Position numbers and translations under genes: made by a program
The notes under the pieces: generated by a model
The model's database searches: none
What the model saw: only the letters and a program-made list of their open reading frames with translations
What the model was told of the DNA's origin: nothing
In this document: positions 1 through 8,195 of the stretch, piece by piece
Numbering within the stretch: the stretch's first letter is position 1
Layout of the letters: each line of letters opens with the position of its first letter
Source: Methanobacteriota archaeon
Lineage (GTDB): Archaea > Halobacteriota > Methanomicrobia > Methanomicrobiales > Methanoculleaceae
Reading direction: 5' to 3'
Assembly: GCA_016841955.1 (NCBI GenBank)
Contig: JAENYE010000002.1
Span: 251,344-315,343, forward strand
DNA: 64,000 nt

Positions 1-825
1 ATGGCGATCGCCACGAGGGACGTTGTTACGGCACAGCGGACCACAACGATCATCCAGGCGGTCGAGATCATGACCCGGGCAGGGTTCCGCAGGCTGCCGG
101 TCGTCGATGCGGGAACGCACCGCCTCCGGGGGATCGTGACCGTCAGCGACATCATCGACTTCATGGGTGGCGGCGACAAGTTCAACCTCGTACAGGTGAA
201 GCATGGAGGGAACTTCCTCGCGGCCATCAACGAGGAACTCCGCGAGATCATGACCCCGCACCTGGTTACCATGCCCGTCGCCGGAAGCATCGCCGATGCG
301 GTCGATATCATCGTCGACAGGAACGTCGGCGGGATCCCCATCACCGACGCCGAAGGAGAACTGAAGGGTATCGTGACCGAGCGTGACGTGATGAGGGTGC
401 TCACCACCGAGCACTCGGGCCGCAGGGCGGAAGACGTCATGAAGTCATCGGTACGCGTCACCAGCCCCGACACCCCGATCGGCAACGTCTGCAAGGAGAT
501 GGTGAAATGCAGGTTCAGGCGGCTCCCGGTCGTTGTGGATGATGTTCTCTGCGGCATCGTTACCGCCACCGATATCATGAGTTATCTCGGGAAAGGCAAG
601 GCCTTCGAGCAGCTGACGACCGGGGACTCCGCCGAGGTTATGGGGGCGCCGGTACGGTCGCTCCTCTCCGGGGAACTTCACACCACCACACCGGACCGGA
701 ATATCCACGACATCGCCCTCGAGATGATCCAGCGGCATGTCGGGGCGTTCCCTGTCATAGAGGATTCACGCCTTGTCGGACTTGTGACGGAATACGACCT
801 TGTGAAGGCATTTGCAGAGGGGTGA
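1..825 (+). CDS. Four-CBS-domain protein (probably 5'-truncated by the window edge)
   Basis: A 274-residue reading frame made of four CBS modules, at roughly residues 5-60, 78-135, 140-195 and 212-274. Each has the GIVT-x-x-D-V/I pattern that ends a CBS unit (GIVTVSDI, GIVTERDV, GIVTATDI, GLVTEYDL). CBS pairs normally form Bateman modules that bind adenine nucleotides or S-adenosylmethionine; no catalytic domain is attached here. The first CBS unit lacks its usual beginning, so the true start may lie just before the window. The stop is 7 bases before the next gene's start, and two paralogous CBS genes follow on the same strand, so the three are likely one operon. The ligand is unknown. Confidence 0.85.
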   Translation: MAIATRDVVTAQRTTTIIQAVEIMTRAGFRRLPVVDAGTHRLRGIVTVSDIIDFMGGGDKFNLVQVKHGGNFLAAINEELREIMTPHLVTMPVAGSIADAVDIIVDRNVGGIPITDAEGELKGIVTERDVMRVLTTEHSGRRAEDVMKSSVRVTSPDTPIGNVCKEMVKCRFRRLPVVVDDVLCGIVTATDIMSYLGKGKAFEQLTTGDSAEVMGAPVRSLLSGELHTTTPDRNIHDIALEMIQRHVGAFPVIEDSRLVGLVTEYDLVKAFAEG

Positions 826-832
826 AAAGAGC

Positions 833-1672
833 ATGCGTGCCATTGATGTGATGTCCACTCCGGTGTACGTCGTTGCGCCGGCCGATAACGTCGCCTATGC
901 GCGAAACCTTATGCTGAAGCACCACGTGTCGAGACTCCCCGTCATGGAAGGGGACGAACTCCGGGGCATCCTTACCAAGAAAGATATCGCCTACCGGCTC
1001 AGGCAGACGGAACCGATGTGGCGGCGGCGCCCGATCGACCGGATCCCGGTCAGTATTCTGATGGCACAGAACCCGATTACCGTAGCACCGGAGGCCAGCA
1101 TCCGCGATATCGCAGCCATAATGCTTGATAGGGATATATCCGGACTGCCTGTGGTCGATAACGGCAAGATGATCGGCATCGTGACCAAACTGGATGTTAT
1201 GCGTTCGGCCCGTGTACGCGGGCTCTCTACCCGGGTCGGCGATATTATGGAGGATGCGGTCACGGTCAACCGGTACCACTCGCTGGACCATGTCATCGAC
1301 ACGATAAAGGGAAAAAACGATAAACTTATTGTCGTTAACGACAATGGAAGCCTTGCCGGCATTATTACGGAGAGTAACCTCGCATTTTATGAGTATCAGG
1401 ACGAGCGGACGAACCTGCCCAGAAAAGACGTTACACACCTTCGGAAAGAGGAGCCGGCAGGGCAGAAACGCTTCAGATACGTCGTCGAGGTATCGGCAGT
1501 TGCAGAGGACATCATGAGCCGCCCGGTCATTACCGTCCCCCCTGATGCATCACTCCAGGATGCTGTCGGGTTGATGCTTGCAAACCAGATCAACAGCCTC
1601 GTTGTCGTGGAGGACGATGAGGTCCGGGGTATGCTCAAGAGAGATGATATCATCAAGGAAGTGGCAAAATGA
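833..1672 (+). CDS. Four-CBS-domain protein, second of three
   Basis: Encodes 279 residues. The ATG at 833 is chosen over a TTG at 812 because GGTGA (821-825) sits just upstream, and the protein then begins MRAIDVMSTPVYVV, a normal CBS beginning. Four CBS units lie near residues 1-55, 70-125, 140-192 and 222-279, with a charged linker (about residues 192-222) before the last. No enzymatic or DNA-binding domain is visible. It overlaps the next CBS gene by 4 bases (ATGA). Tandem, translationally coupled paralogues suggest products that assemble together, which is inference. Likely a nucleotide-sensing regulatory protein. Confidence 0.88.
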   Translation: MRAIDVMSTPVYVVAPADNVAYARNLMLKHHVSRLPVMEGDELRGILTKKDIAYRLRQTEPMWRRRPIDRIPVSILMAQNPITVAPEASIRDIAAIMLDRDISGLPVVDNGKMIGIVTKLDVMRSARVRGLSTRVGDIMEDAVTVNRYHSLDHVIDTIKGKNDKLIVVNDNGSLAGIITESNLAFYEYQDERTNLPRKDVTHLRKEEPAGQKRFRYVVEVSAVAEDIMSRPVITVPPDASLQDAVGLMLANQINSLVVVEDDEVRGMLKRDDIIKEVAK

Positions 1673-2451
1673 GCGACAGATTTCAGGTACTCGTTAAAGA
1701 CGTGATGGCAAAACCGATCACTATCGCGAAGTCCGCCTTTGTCAGCGAAGCGCTCGAAAAGATGCTCGGTGAAGGCGTCGACCCGCTCATCGTGACCAAC
1801 AACGGCACGGTCATCGGCACGACATCCCGGGCGGCGATCGCCGAGACGCTCGGGAGCAGGAAGACTCACGCGCTGAAGGCCACATCCATCCATGTCGCGA
1901 ACACGGTCGAGGAGAACTTCACCTCCGCATACCCGGACCAGAGCATCGATGTTCTGGTGCCGCTGCTCCAGCACTACAAGCTGATCGTGGTCTTCGATGC
2001 CGAGCACCGCCTCATCGGGCAGGTGACGGCAGGGGACATCCTGAAGGTGCTCCGGCCGGCGGGCGGCATCCTGGACGTCATGGAACCGGCACACACCATC
2101 CAGGGCGAGGAGCGGGCCGTCCACCTCCGCCGGAGGATGCTTGACGGCGAGATCGACCGGTTCATCGTCGAGGACGGGGACACCGTTCTCGGTATCGTCA
2201 CGGAGACCGATGTCGCAAAGGCGCTTCACGCACTCAAGGATCTCGTGGAGGGGACCCACCAGGACTACCGGCTCAGGAACCTTCTCGTGCGGGACATCAT
2301 GACCACGCCCCTGATCTCGGTGGACGCGGATACGGACGTCTCGGATGTCATCGACCTGATGCTCAAAAAGAACATCAGTTCCGTCCCGGTCAAGCGGAAC
2401 GGTAAGATCACGGGCGTCGTGACCCGGTCCTCACTCGTCCAGGCCCTGTGA
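1669..2451 (+). CDS. Four-CBS-domain protein, third of three
   Basis: Encodes 260 residues starting at an ATG that overlaps the stop of the preceding gene (ATGA). Two clear CBS units lie at the C-terminal side (about residues 130-185, GIVTETDVAK; and 202-260, GVVTRSSLVQ). Two more divergent ones are N-terminal (KDVMAKPITI at residues 9-18; GQVTAGDILKV near residue 118). As in its neighbours, nothing but CBS modules is present. It closes the predicted operon; a short T-run follows the stop. Its ligand and partner are not evident from sequence. Confidence 0.87.
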   Translation: MSDRFQVLVKDVMAKPITIAKSAFVSEALEKMLGEGVDPLIVTNNGTVIGTTSRAAIAETLGSRKTHALKATSIHVANTVEENFTSAYPDQSIDVLVPLLQHYKLIVVFDAEHRLIGQVTAGDILKVLRPAGGILDVMEPAHTIQGEERAVHLRRRMLDGEIDRFIVEDGDTVLGIVTETDVAKALHALKDLVEGTHQDYRLRNLLVRDIMTTPLISVDADTDVSDVIDLMLKKNISSVPVKRNGKITGVVTRSSLVQAL

Positions 2452-2471
2452 AGGGGACCTGACACCAACTC

Positions 2472-2476
2472 TTTTT
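2472..2476 (+). terminator. T-run after the CBS operon
   Basis: Five consecutive T about 20 bases past the stop of the last CBS gene. Archaeal RNA polymerase terminates at short T-rich stretches without needing a hairpin, so this is a plausible but weak terminator. Confidence 0.35.
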
Positions 2477-2639
2477 CGGCGGAGGCCAGCCGCGGGTTTA
2501 ATCTGAGAACTTTGACTTGCAGGGACCCACCGGGCCCTGCTGATTGGCCGGGCAGAACTCGCACCGGGAGGAGCTGAAACTCCCTTTCGGCCGCATTCCG
2601 TCGGTTTTGCAGATCACCTTTGCCTAAATGGCGCATGAG

Positions 2640-3110
2640 TGCTCAAGATGCGAGGACAAAACCCCGTACACTGGACCGTGGGGGTATCGCCATGACTGCC
2701 CCGCCCCCGGGGCGGGGAACGAATGCCGGAACGGCAGGAGTTTGAGCACCGCAGGTGCGAATGACGACTTCCCCGAAGGGGAAGGAGGCCGAGCACCGTC
2801 AGGTGCGAGTGAGGAGCGCGAAGCGCGGGTGGGGTGGGGGCAACAGTGCTCAGATTCGGATCTTGAGCACCTGGGGTGCGAGCTGGAGACAGGGGAGGGG
2901 GGCGAGCCCCCCTCGCACCTATCGGTGCTCAAGCTCGCTGCGCTCGCACTCCCCGTCAGCCCCACCTCGCACCTTCGGTGCTCGAACTCCGCTCCTGCGG
3001 AGCGTCGTTCCCCCAACGGCGATATCCCCTTGAAATCCGTGCACAGGGTGTCTCCAACCCGGACTTTCGGTGCTCAGGCTCGCTACGGGCGCACTCTGCA
3101 TCCCCACCGC
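2640..3110. repeat. Hairpin-rich repeat element between the CBS operon and dhs
   Basis: The 776-base gap 2452-3227 has no convincing gene. It holds an array of small inverted repeats. GAGCACC-x-GGTGCGA modules lie at 2744-2760, 2791-2808 and 2865-2882, the reverse orientation (TCGCACC..GGTGCTC) at 2913-2930 and 2967-2984, CTTCCCC-GAA-GGGGAAG at 2768-2784, and GCGC-GAA-GCGC at about 2816-2826. The left and right halves are inverted relative to each other. Outer parts (about 2668-2692 and 3017-3050, GTRCAC..GGGGRTATCGCC) also match imperfectly in inverted orientation, so the whole region could fold into one large structure. Open frames across it are compositional artefacts. The same modules recur near 24.0, 45.0 and 59.2 kb. 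Confidence 0.75.
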
Positions 3111-3227
3111 GACCCGCCCCTCCGGATCACCATATAAGATAGTGCCAAAACCCCCATCCGCCCCGTTTCGCCGGATCGGTGCCAATCATTAATACTCCAC
3201 AGCCAGAAACGGTATCAGGATATTTCC

Positions 3228-4193
3228 ATGAAACCAACGCAGCCAGTCAAACCGAACAGGGATGTAACGGCCCTCCTTGAGTCCATGAGCAAGACCGGCT
3301 TCCAGGGAAGAAAACTCGGGGAGTCGCTCGGCGTCTGGACCAGGATGGTCAGGGATCCGGACTGCACGATATTCATGGGACTCTCAGGCGCGATGATCCC
3401 GGCAGGCATGCAGAACATACTCATCGAACTCGTCAGGCACCGTTACATCGACGTCCTCGTCTCCACGGGTGCGAACATCTTCCACGACACCTGCGAGCAC
3501 CTCGGCGTCCGGCACTACCTCGGCCACCACCACGCAGACGACACGGCGCTCTTCGAGGAGGGGATCGACCGCATCTACGACGTCTTCGCGTACGAAGAGG
3601 AGTTCCGGGGCATCGACGCGGAGATCGCCCGGTTCGCCGACGGAATCGCACCGTTCCGGGGTTCGTCGCGGGAGTTCATCCGGCTCCTGGGGGAGTGGCT
3701 CCGCGAGCACAGGCCGGAGGGACGGTCGCTCATCGCCACATGTGCCGAGCACGGCGTCCCGATATTCATCCCCGCCCTCGGCGACTCATCCATCGGCATC
3801 GGCCTCGTGATGGCGCGCCGGCGCGGGGTCGAGATCGATATCGATCAGCTCGCCGATACAGACGAGATCACGCGTATGGTCGAAGAGTCGCAGAAGACCG
3901 GCGTCATCTACGTCGGCGGCGGCGTGCCGAAGAACTTCATCCAGCAGACCCAGGTCATCGCCTCGATCCACGAACAGCACCTCGGCGGGCACGCCTACGC
4001 CGTCCAGTACACCACCGACGCCCCCCACTGGGGCGGACTCTCGGGGTGCACGTTCGAGGAGGCGATCAGCTGGGGCAAGGAAGCACCGGAATCACCACGT
4101 GTCCAGTGCTTCTGCGACGCCACGATTGCGCTCCCCATCGTCGCCTCGGGGCTGATCGGGAGCGGGGTCGAGCGGGCTCGCCGCTCCCCCTGA
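3228..4193 (+). CDS. dys: Deoxyhypusine synthase
   Basis: Encodes 321 residues, the usual length for archaeal deoxyhypusine synthase. The enzyme uses NAD and spermidine (or a related polyamine) to transfer a 4-aminobutyl group to a lysine of translation factor aIF5A, the first step of hypusine formation, in the cytosol. The signature GCTFEEAISWGKE contains the catalytic lysine (residue 284), and the NAD-binding elements VSTGANIFHD (near residue 78) and IYVGGGVPKNF (near residue 226) are visible. It stands alone between the hairpin-rich region and the ribosomal block. AT-rich promoter-like sequence (about 3185-3225) precedes the start. Confidence 0.95.
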   Translation: MKPTQPVKPNRDVTALLESMSKTGFQGRKLGESLGVWTRMVRDPDCTIFMGLSGAMIPAGMQNILIELVRHRYIDVLVSTGANIFHDTCEHLGVRHYLGHHHADDTALFEEGIDRIYDVFAYEEEFRGIDAEIARFADGIAPFRGSSREFIRLLGEWLREHRPEGRSLIATCAEHGVPIFIPALGDSSIGIGLVMARRRGVEIDIDQLADTDEITRMVEESQKTGVIYVGGGVPKNFIQQTQVIASIHEQHLGGHAYAVQYTTDAPHWGGLSGCTFEEAISWGKEAPESPRVQCFCDATIALPIVASGLIGSGVERARRSP

Positions 4194-4262
4194 GCACCAC
4201 AATTATTATTAGGCAATCATACCAAAATTAATAGGCACAAGTCATAGAATGCTGTGTCTGGA

Positions 4263-4281
4263 GCAACACCCTGCGTGTTGC
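4263..4281 (+). other. Hairpin in the leader before tRNA-Ser
   Basis: GCAACAC (4263-4269) and GTGTTGC (4275-4281) form a perfect 7-bp stem with a 5-base loop, 26 bases before the mature tRNA-Ser 5' end. It sits downstream of an AT-rich promoter-like stretch (about 4200-4235), so it would be transcribed. It may be a processing or stability element of the tRNA-ribosomal protein transcript; that role is inference. Confidence 0.4.
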
Positions 4282-4307
4282 GAGTATCGAAAGATGCGAA
4301 GTTCTAT

Positions 4308-4392
4308 GTTGAGGTAGCCAAGCCTGGTATGGCGCAGGTTTGCTAAACCTGTGTCCCCCTGGGACTCGAGGGTTCAAATCCCTCCCTCAGCG
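4308..4392 (+). tRNA. tRNA-Ser (GCT anticodon)
   Basis: An 85-base type II tRNA. The acceptor stem GTTGAGG pairs with CCTCAGC and the discriminator base is G, as expected for serine tRNAs. The anticodon arm CAGGT-TTGCTAA-ACCTG presents GCT, reading AGC/AGU serine codons. A long variable arm (GTCCC/GGGAC) and the T arm GAGGG-TTCAAAT-CCCTC complete the fold. No CCA is encoded and no intron is seen. Only 34 bases separate it from rps13, so it may be cut from the same primary transcript. Confidence 0.95.
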
Positions 4393-4426
4393 CTTTCACC
4401 GACAACGTCGATGATGAGGCGATCAC

Positions 4427-4876
4427 ATGGATGATGAAGAGATAAAGTACTTTGTTCGAGTCAGGAACACTGATCTCGACGGCACCAAGGCAGTGCACAT
4501 CGCACTGACAGGGATCAAGGGCATCGGTCCGCACACGTCGCGCACCATCACCGCCCTTGCCGGCGTGGATCCTCATGCCGTGCTCGGCAAACTGGACGAC
4601 GGATCGGTCGAGCGGATTGCAAACGCCGTCGACACGTACACCGAACAGGTGCCCGACTGGATGGTAAACCGCCCGAAAGACGTCTACACTGGAGAGATCC
4701 GTCACCTCCTCGGGACCGATCTCACCATGATGAATGACGATGACGTCAACCGCATGCGCAAGATGCGCAGCTACCGGGGTATCAGGCACGAGACCGGACA
4801 GAAGGTCCGCGGCCAGCGTACCAAGTCTACCGGAAGAACGGGCACGACCGTCGGCGTCAAGAGAAAGAAAGATTGA
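4427..4876 (+). CDS. rps13: 30S ribosomal protein S13 (uS13)
   Basis: Encodes 149 residues, typical of archaeal uS13, which is longer than the bacterial protein. The N-terminal helix-two-turns-helix part contains [16 protein letters not shown]. The basic C-terminal tail ([19 protein letters not shown], near residues 107-125) reaches toward the tRNAs in the small-subunit head. It opens the ribosomal/RNA-polymerase block, and rps4 starts 12 bases after its stop. Confidence 0.97.
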   Translation: MDDEEIKYFVRVRNTDLDGTKAVHIALTGIKGIGPHTSRTITALAGVDPHAVLGKLDDGSVERIANAVDTYTEQVPDWMVNRPKDVYTGEIRHLLGTDLTMMNDDDVNRMRKMRSYRGIRHETGQKVRGQRTKSTGRTGTTVGVKRKKD

Positions 4877-4887
4877 GCGGTGATTGA

Positions 4888-5436
4888 ATGGGATATCCAG
4901 GAAAAAACCACAAGCAATACGCGACGCCCAAGCGGCGGTTCGAGAAGACCAGACTTGAGGACGAAAAGCGGCTTATCATCGACTACGGGCTCCGGAACAA
5001 GCGCGAACTCTGGAAAGCCCAGAGTGTGCTGCGAAAATACCGCGCCGGCGCCCGCGAGCTGGTGGCACTGCGCTCAGGTGGCCTCAGCACGGAGGACTAC
5101 CAGAAGAAGAGAGACGAGCTCATCAACCACCTTTACCGCTACGGTCTCGTCGGCGAGAGCGCCGATGTCGGTGACGTTCTCGCGCTGAAAGTCGAGCAGC
5201 AACTCGACCGCCGCCTCCAGACGCTGGTCCTCCGCAAGGGGTTCGCACGCTCCCCCAAGCAGGCCCGCCAGTTCATCACCCACGGCCACATCGCGATCTC
5301 CGGTCGCCGGGTGACCGTGCCGAGCTACCGGGTCGCGAGAGCCGAAGAGCTTGAGATCAGTTACTACGGCCCCTCCCCGTTCATGAACGAGGTTCATCCC
5401 GAGAGAAGCCGCATCGCCCGCACAGGAATGAGGTAA
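4888..5436 (+). CDS. rps4: 30S ribosomal protein S4 (uS4)
   Basis: Encodes 182 residues in the archaeal/eukaryotic (S9e-like) form. An S4 RNA-binding domain spans roughly residues 104-165 ([17 protein letters not shown], then [17 protein letters not shown]). uS4 is a primary 16S rRNA-binding protein that nucleates small-subunit assembly. The start ATG at 4888 follows a GGTGATT ribosome-binding-like stretch. The gene order S13-S4-S11-RpoD is the standard archaeal alpha-operon order, and rps11 follows after 4 bases. Confidence 0.97.
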   Translation: MGYPGKNHKQYATPKRRFEKTRLEDEKRLIIDYGLRNKRELWKAQSVLRKYRAGARELVALRSGGLSTEDYQKKRDELINHLYRYGLVGESADVGDVLALKVEQQLDRRLQTLVLRKGFARSPKQARQFITHGHIAISGRRVTVPSYRVARAEELEISYYGPSPFMNEVHPERSRIARTGMR

Positions 5437-5440
5437 CATA

Positions 5441-5830
5441 ATGGCAGAAGAGAAATGGGGCATTGCACACATCTTTGCCTCCTTTAACAACACCATCATC
5501 ACCGTCACCGACCTCTCCGGAGCGGAGACGGTCACCAAGAGCAGCGGCGGCATGGTCGTGAAGCAGGACAGGAACGAGAGCTCCCCTTATGCAGCCATGC
5601 AGATGGCAATCCAGGTCGCACAGAACGCACGCGACAAGGGGATCACCGGCGTTCACGTGAAGGTTCGTGCACCGGGACGGGGCAAACAGCGGAGCCCGGG
5701 TCCCGGCGCCCAGGCAGCGATCCGCGCCCTTGCCCGTGCAGGGATGAGGATTGGCCGCATCGAAGACGTCACTCCCGTGCCCCATGACGGCATCCGCGGT
5801 AAAGGCGGCCGGAGAGGAAGGAGAGTGTAA
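5441..5830 (+). CDS. rps11: 30S ribosomal protein S11 (uS11)
   Basis: Encodes 129 residues, full length for archaeal uS11. It begins [20 protein letters not shown], a uS11 hallmark. It ends in the conserved basic tail [14 protein letters not shown], which contacts rRNA of the platform near the E-site mRNA channel. The last base of its stop codon is the first base of rpoD (TAATG), so the two are translationally coupled. Confidence 0.97.
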   Translation: MAEEKWGIAHIFASFNNTIITVTDLSGAETVTKSSGGMVVKQDRNESSPYAAMQMAIQVAQNARDKGITGVHVKVRAPGRGKQRSPGPGAQAAIRALARAGMRIGRIEDVTPVPHDGIRGKGGRRGRRV

Positions 5831-6660
5831 TGGAGATAGCGTTTTCTCGACTGGACGAGAGAGTCGCCAAATTCACCCTCAGCGGCGTTTCCACATCGTT
5901 CGCCAATATGTTCAGGCGGGCGATGGTCAGCGAAGTGCCGACGCTCGCCATCGAAGAGGTCCGGGTCTACGACAACACAAGCGTCCTCTTCGATGAGATG
6001 CTGACGCACCGGCTGGGGCTCATCCCCCTGCGGACCGACCTGAAACGCTACAAACCGCGTAGCGAATGCACCTGTGACGGCGTCGGGTGCCCGGTCTGCA
6101 CCGCGACCTACACGCTCTCCGTCGAGGGGCCGAAGACGGTCTACTCAGACGACCTGATACCCCAGGATCCCGACGCCGCACCGGCAGAGGAGAAGATCCC
6201 CATCATCGACCTCGAGCGAGACCAGAAGGTCGTGCTCGAAGCACAGGCAATCGTCAGCACCGGAAGCGAACATGCCAAGTGGCAGGCGACGACCGCCTGC
6301 GGGTACAAGAACTACCCGGAGATTGCCATCGATGAGAGGTGCGACGGGTGCGGCATGTGCGTCGACGAATGTCCGCGCAACGTGCTCGAAGCAGCGCAGG
6401 GGAAAGTCCAGGTCATCGAAGGGCGGGAGGAGTTTTGTTCCCTTTGCAGGCTCTGCGAGCGGGCATGCCTCGCCGGCGGCATCGGAACCGAGGCGGCAAT
6501 CCATATCGGTGCCGACACGAACCGATTCATCTTCGTGGTGGAAGGCGACGGCTCAATGCCCGTCCGGGATATCATCGAGAGAGCGCTACAGTATATCCAG
6601 AAATCATCAGACGACCTGGTAGACGTGATGAACGAGATTACGGGAGAGGGGACTGAATGA
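5830..6660 (+). CDS. rpoD: DNA-directed RNA polymerase subunit D (Rpb3-like) with ferredoxin domain
   Basis: Encodes 276 residues. RpoD forms the assembly platform of archaeal RNA polymerase with RpoL and is homologous to bacterial alpha and eukaryotic Rpb3. An insertion contains two ferredoxin-like cysteine clusters: CDGCGMCVDECP (about residues 173-184) and CSLCRLCERAC (about 204-214). A further CTCDGVGCPVC (about 80-90) lies upstream. Two complete four-cysteine sets indicate two [4Fe-4S] sites, as in the methanogen-type RpoD; some other archaea have lost one. The stop overlaps the rpl18e start (ATGA). Confidence 0.97.
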   Translation: MEIAFSRLDERVAKFTLSGVSTSFANMFRRAMVSEVPTLAIEEVRVYDNTSVLFDEMLTHRLGLIPLRTDLKRYKPRSECTCDGVGCPVCTATYTLSVEGPKTVYSDDLIPQDPDAAPAEEKIPIIDLERDQKVVLEAQAIVSTGSEHAKWQATTACGYKNYPEIAIDERCDGCGMCVDECPRNVLEAAQGKVQVIEGREEFCSLCRLCERACLAGGIGTEAAIHIGADTNRFIFVVEGDGSMPVRDIIERALQYIQKSSDDLVDVMNEITGEGTE

Positions 6661-7025
6661 AGAAGACAACCGAGAATAAATCGAACCCCCGGCTGACCGC
6701 CCTCATCGTGACGCTGAAGGATGCGTCGCGCGTACATGAGGCGAACATCTGGCGCGAGATTGCAAAGAGGCTGGATGCACCCCGGAAGAACTACGCTGAG
6801 GTAAATCTCAGCAAGATCGACCGGTACGCGAATGAAGGCGAGACGATCCTGGTGCCGGGCAAGGTGCTCGGCAGCGGCGTGCTCAGCCTGCCGGTGAAGA
6901 TCGCCGCCCTGGACTTCTCCGAGGCTGCGATGAGCAAGATCACCGGTGCCAACGGGACGTGCATGACTATCGAAGACCTCGTTCGGGATAACCCGAAAGG
7001 GAGCAGGGTACGGATCCTCAGGTGA
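6657..7025 (+). CDS. rpl18e: 50S ribosomal protein L18e (eL18)
   Basis: Encodes 122 residues, matching archaeal eL18, a large-subunit protein shared with eukaryotes. Recognisable segments are [16 protein letters not shown] at the N terminus and [12 protein letters not shown] in the middle. It overlaps rpoD by 4 bases. Its own final GGTGA doubles as the ribosome-binding site of rpl13. Confidence 0.96.
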   Translation: MKKTTENKSNPRLTALIVTLKDASRVHEANIWREIAKRLDAPRKNYAEVNLSKIDRYANEGETILVPGKVLGSGVLSLPVKIAALDFSEAAMSKITGANGTCMTIEDLVRDNPKGSRVRILR

Positions 7026-7030
7026 GACGA

Positions 7031-7453
7031 ATGGTTACAGTTATCGATGCAGACGGATTACTGCTCGGAAGGATGGCCAGCATCGTCGCGCAGCGTGCGC
7101 TCGCCGGCGAGGAGATTGCCATCGTAAACGTGGAGAAGGCTATCGTCTCCGGAAACCGGGCGCATGTGCTCGCGAACTACACCACAAAGCGCGAGCGGGG
7201 GTCCCGTGAGGGCGGCCCGTTCTTCCCGCGCAGGCCCGACCATATCGTCAAGCGCACCATCCGGGGCATGCTTCCGTACAAGCGCGAGCGCGGTATCGCC
7301 GCATTCAAGCGGGTCAAGACCTATGTCGGGGTTCCGGTGGAGTTCTCCGGGATGGAGACCGAATCACCGGAAGCGGCCCACATCGACCGGCTGAGCAGCC
7401 CAAGGTATATAACAATCGGGGCGATAAGCACCAACCTCGGAGCAAAATACTAA
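7031..7453 (+). CDS. rpl13: 50S ribosomal protein L13 (uL13)
   Basis: Encodes 140 residues. The ATG at 7031 is preferred over an in-frame GTG at 7022 because GGTGA (7021-7025) lies 5 bases before it and the family begins [14 protein letters not shown]. The core motif [14 protein letters not shown] near residues 75-88 is typical of uL13. The gene lies 13 bases ahead of rps9; the L13-S9 pair is conserved in all domains. Confidence 0.96.
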   Translation: MVTVIDADGLLLGRMASIVAQRALAGEEIAIVNVEKAIVSGNRAHVLANYTTKRERGSREGGPFFPRRPDHIVKRTIRGMLPYKRERGIAAFKRVKTYVGVPVEFSGMETESPEAAHIDRLSSPRYITIGAISTNLGAKY

Positions 7454-7466
7454 ATGAGGTGATGGA

Positions 7467-7868
7467 ATGGCAAAGATCATCAATACAAGCGGTAAGAGAA
7501 AGACGGCAATCGCCCGGGCGACCCTGAAACCCGGGAGCGGGCGGGTCCGCATCAACTCCGTACCCCTGGAGGTCTACGGGACCGAGCTGATTCGCATGAA
7601 GATCGCCGAACCGCTGCTGCTGGCTCCGGCCGCACTCGACGGTGTCGATGCGGCAATCGATGTTTCCGGCGGCGGTACGATGGGCCAGGCCGAGGCAGTC
7701 CGGACGGCACTTGCGCGCGGCATCGTGGAGTGGCATAACGACCCACAGATTAAGGATGCTTTCCTCGCGTACGACCGTACTCTGCTCGTGAACGACTCGC
7801 GGCAGAAGGAAACCAAGAAACCGCACGGCTCCGGCGCACGGGCAAAGTTCCAGAAGTCCTACAGGTGA
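7467..7868 (+). CDS. rps9: 30S ribosomal protein S9 (uS9)
   Basis: Encodes 133 residues of uS9. The N-terminal [16 protein letters not shown] and the C-terminal [11 protein letters not shown] tail are diagnostic. The final arginine reaches the P-site tRNA anticodon in known ribosome structures. It has a clear ribosome-binding stretch (GAGGTGATGG) before the ATG and is followed 34 bases later by rpoN. Confidence 0.97.
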   Translation: MAKIINTSGKRKTAIARATLKPGSGRVRINSVPLEVYGTELIRMKIAEPLLLAPAALDGVDAAIDVSGGGTMGQAEAVRTALARGIVEWHNDPQIKDAFLAYDRTLLVNDSRQKETKKPHGSGARAKFQKSYR

Positions 7869-7902
7869 GGAAAAGAGATATAAGGAATGCAGGACCATTA
7901 TT

Positions 7903-8091
7903 ATGATACCAGTACGATGTTTTACATGCGGTAAAGTCATCTCTACAGCTTGGAAGGAGTTCGAGGAGCGGCGGGATGCGGGCGAGGATCCGAAACGGAT
8001 CCTCGACGATCTCGGCCTGGAGCGTTACTGTTGCAGGCGGATGCTGCTGACGCACAAGGTAGTAGTGGAGGACCTGAATCCGTACCAATGA
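7903..8091 (+). CDS. rpoN: DNA-directed RNA polymerase subunit N (Rpb10-like)
   Basis: Encodes 62 residues, the normal size of RpoN. Its zinc site is the CFTCGK motif at residues 6-11 plus the paired cysteines CCRR near residues 43-46. RpoN packs against RpoD/RpoL in the polymerase assembly platform. The stop codon ends at 8091 and the mature tRNA-Pro starts at 8092, so there is no spacer. Confidence 0.97.
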   Translation: MIPVRCFTCGKVISTAWKEFEERRDAGEDPKRILDDLGLERYCCRRMLLTHKVVVEDLNPYQ

Positions 8092-8165
8092 GGGGTCGTG
8101 GGGTAGCCTGGCCATCCTATGGCGTTCGGGATGCTGTGACCTGAGTTCAAATCTCAGCGACCCCA
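8092..8165 (+). tRNA. tRNA-Pro (CGG anticodon)
   Basis: A 74-base tRNA. The acceptor stem GGGGTCG pairs with CGACCCC, the discriminator is A, and the T arm is CTGAG-TTCAAAT-CTCAG. The anticodon loop TTCGGGA presents CGG. The anticodon stem (TGGCG/TGCTG) is unusually weak, with three G-T pairs. It lies between rpoN and rpoK on the same strand with no room for a promoter, so it is probably released from the operon transcript by RNase P and tRNase Z. No intron is seen and CCA is not encoded. Confidence 0.9.
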
Positions 8166-8195
8166 TTTTATCATTAATGATTTTGAGGCTACACG

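Noticed and set aside
2628-3185. Overlapping frames on both strands (88-169 codons) in the gap before dhs
   Set aside because: The sequence is dominated by hairpin repeats that keep frames open in several phases. The products are low-complexity with no domain.
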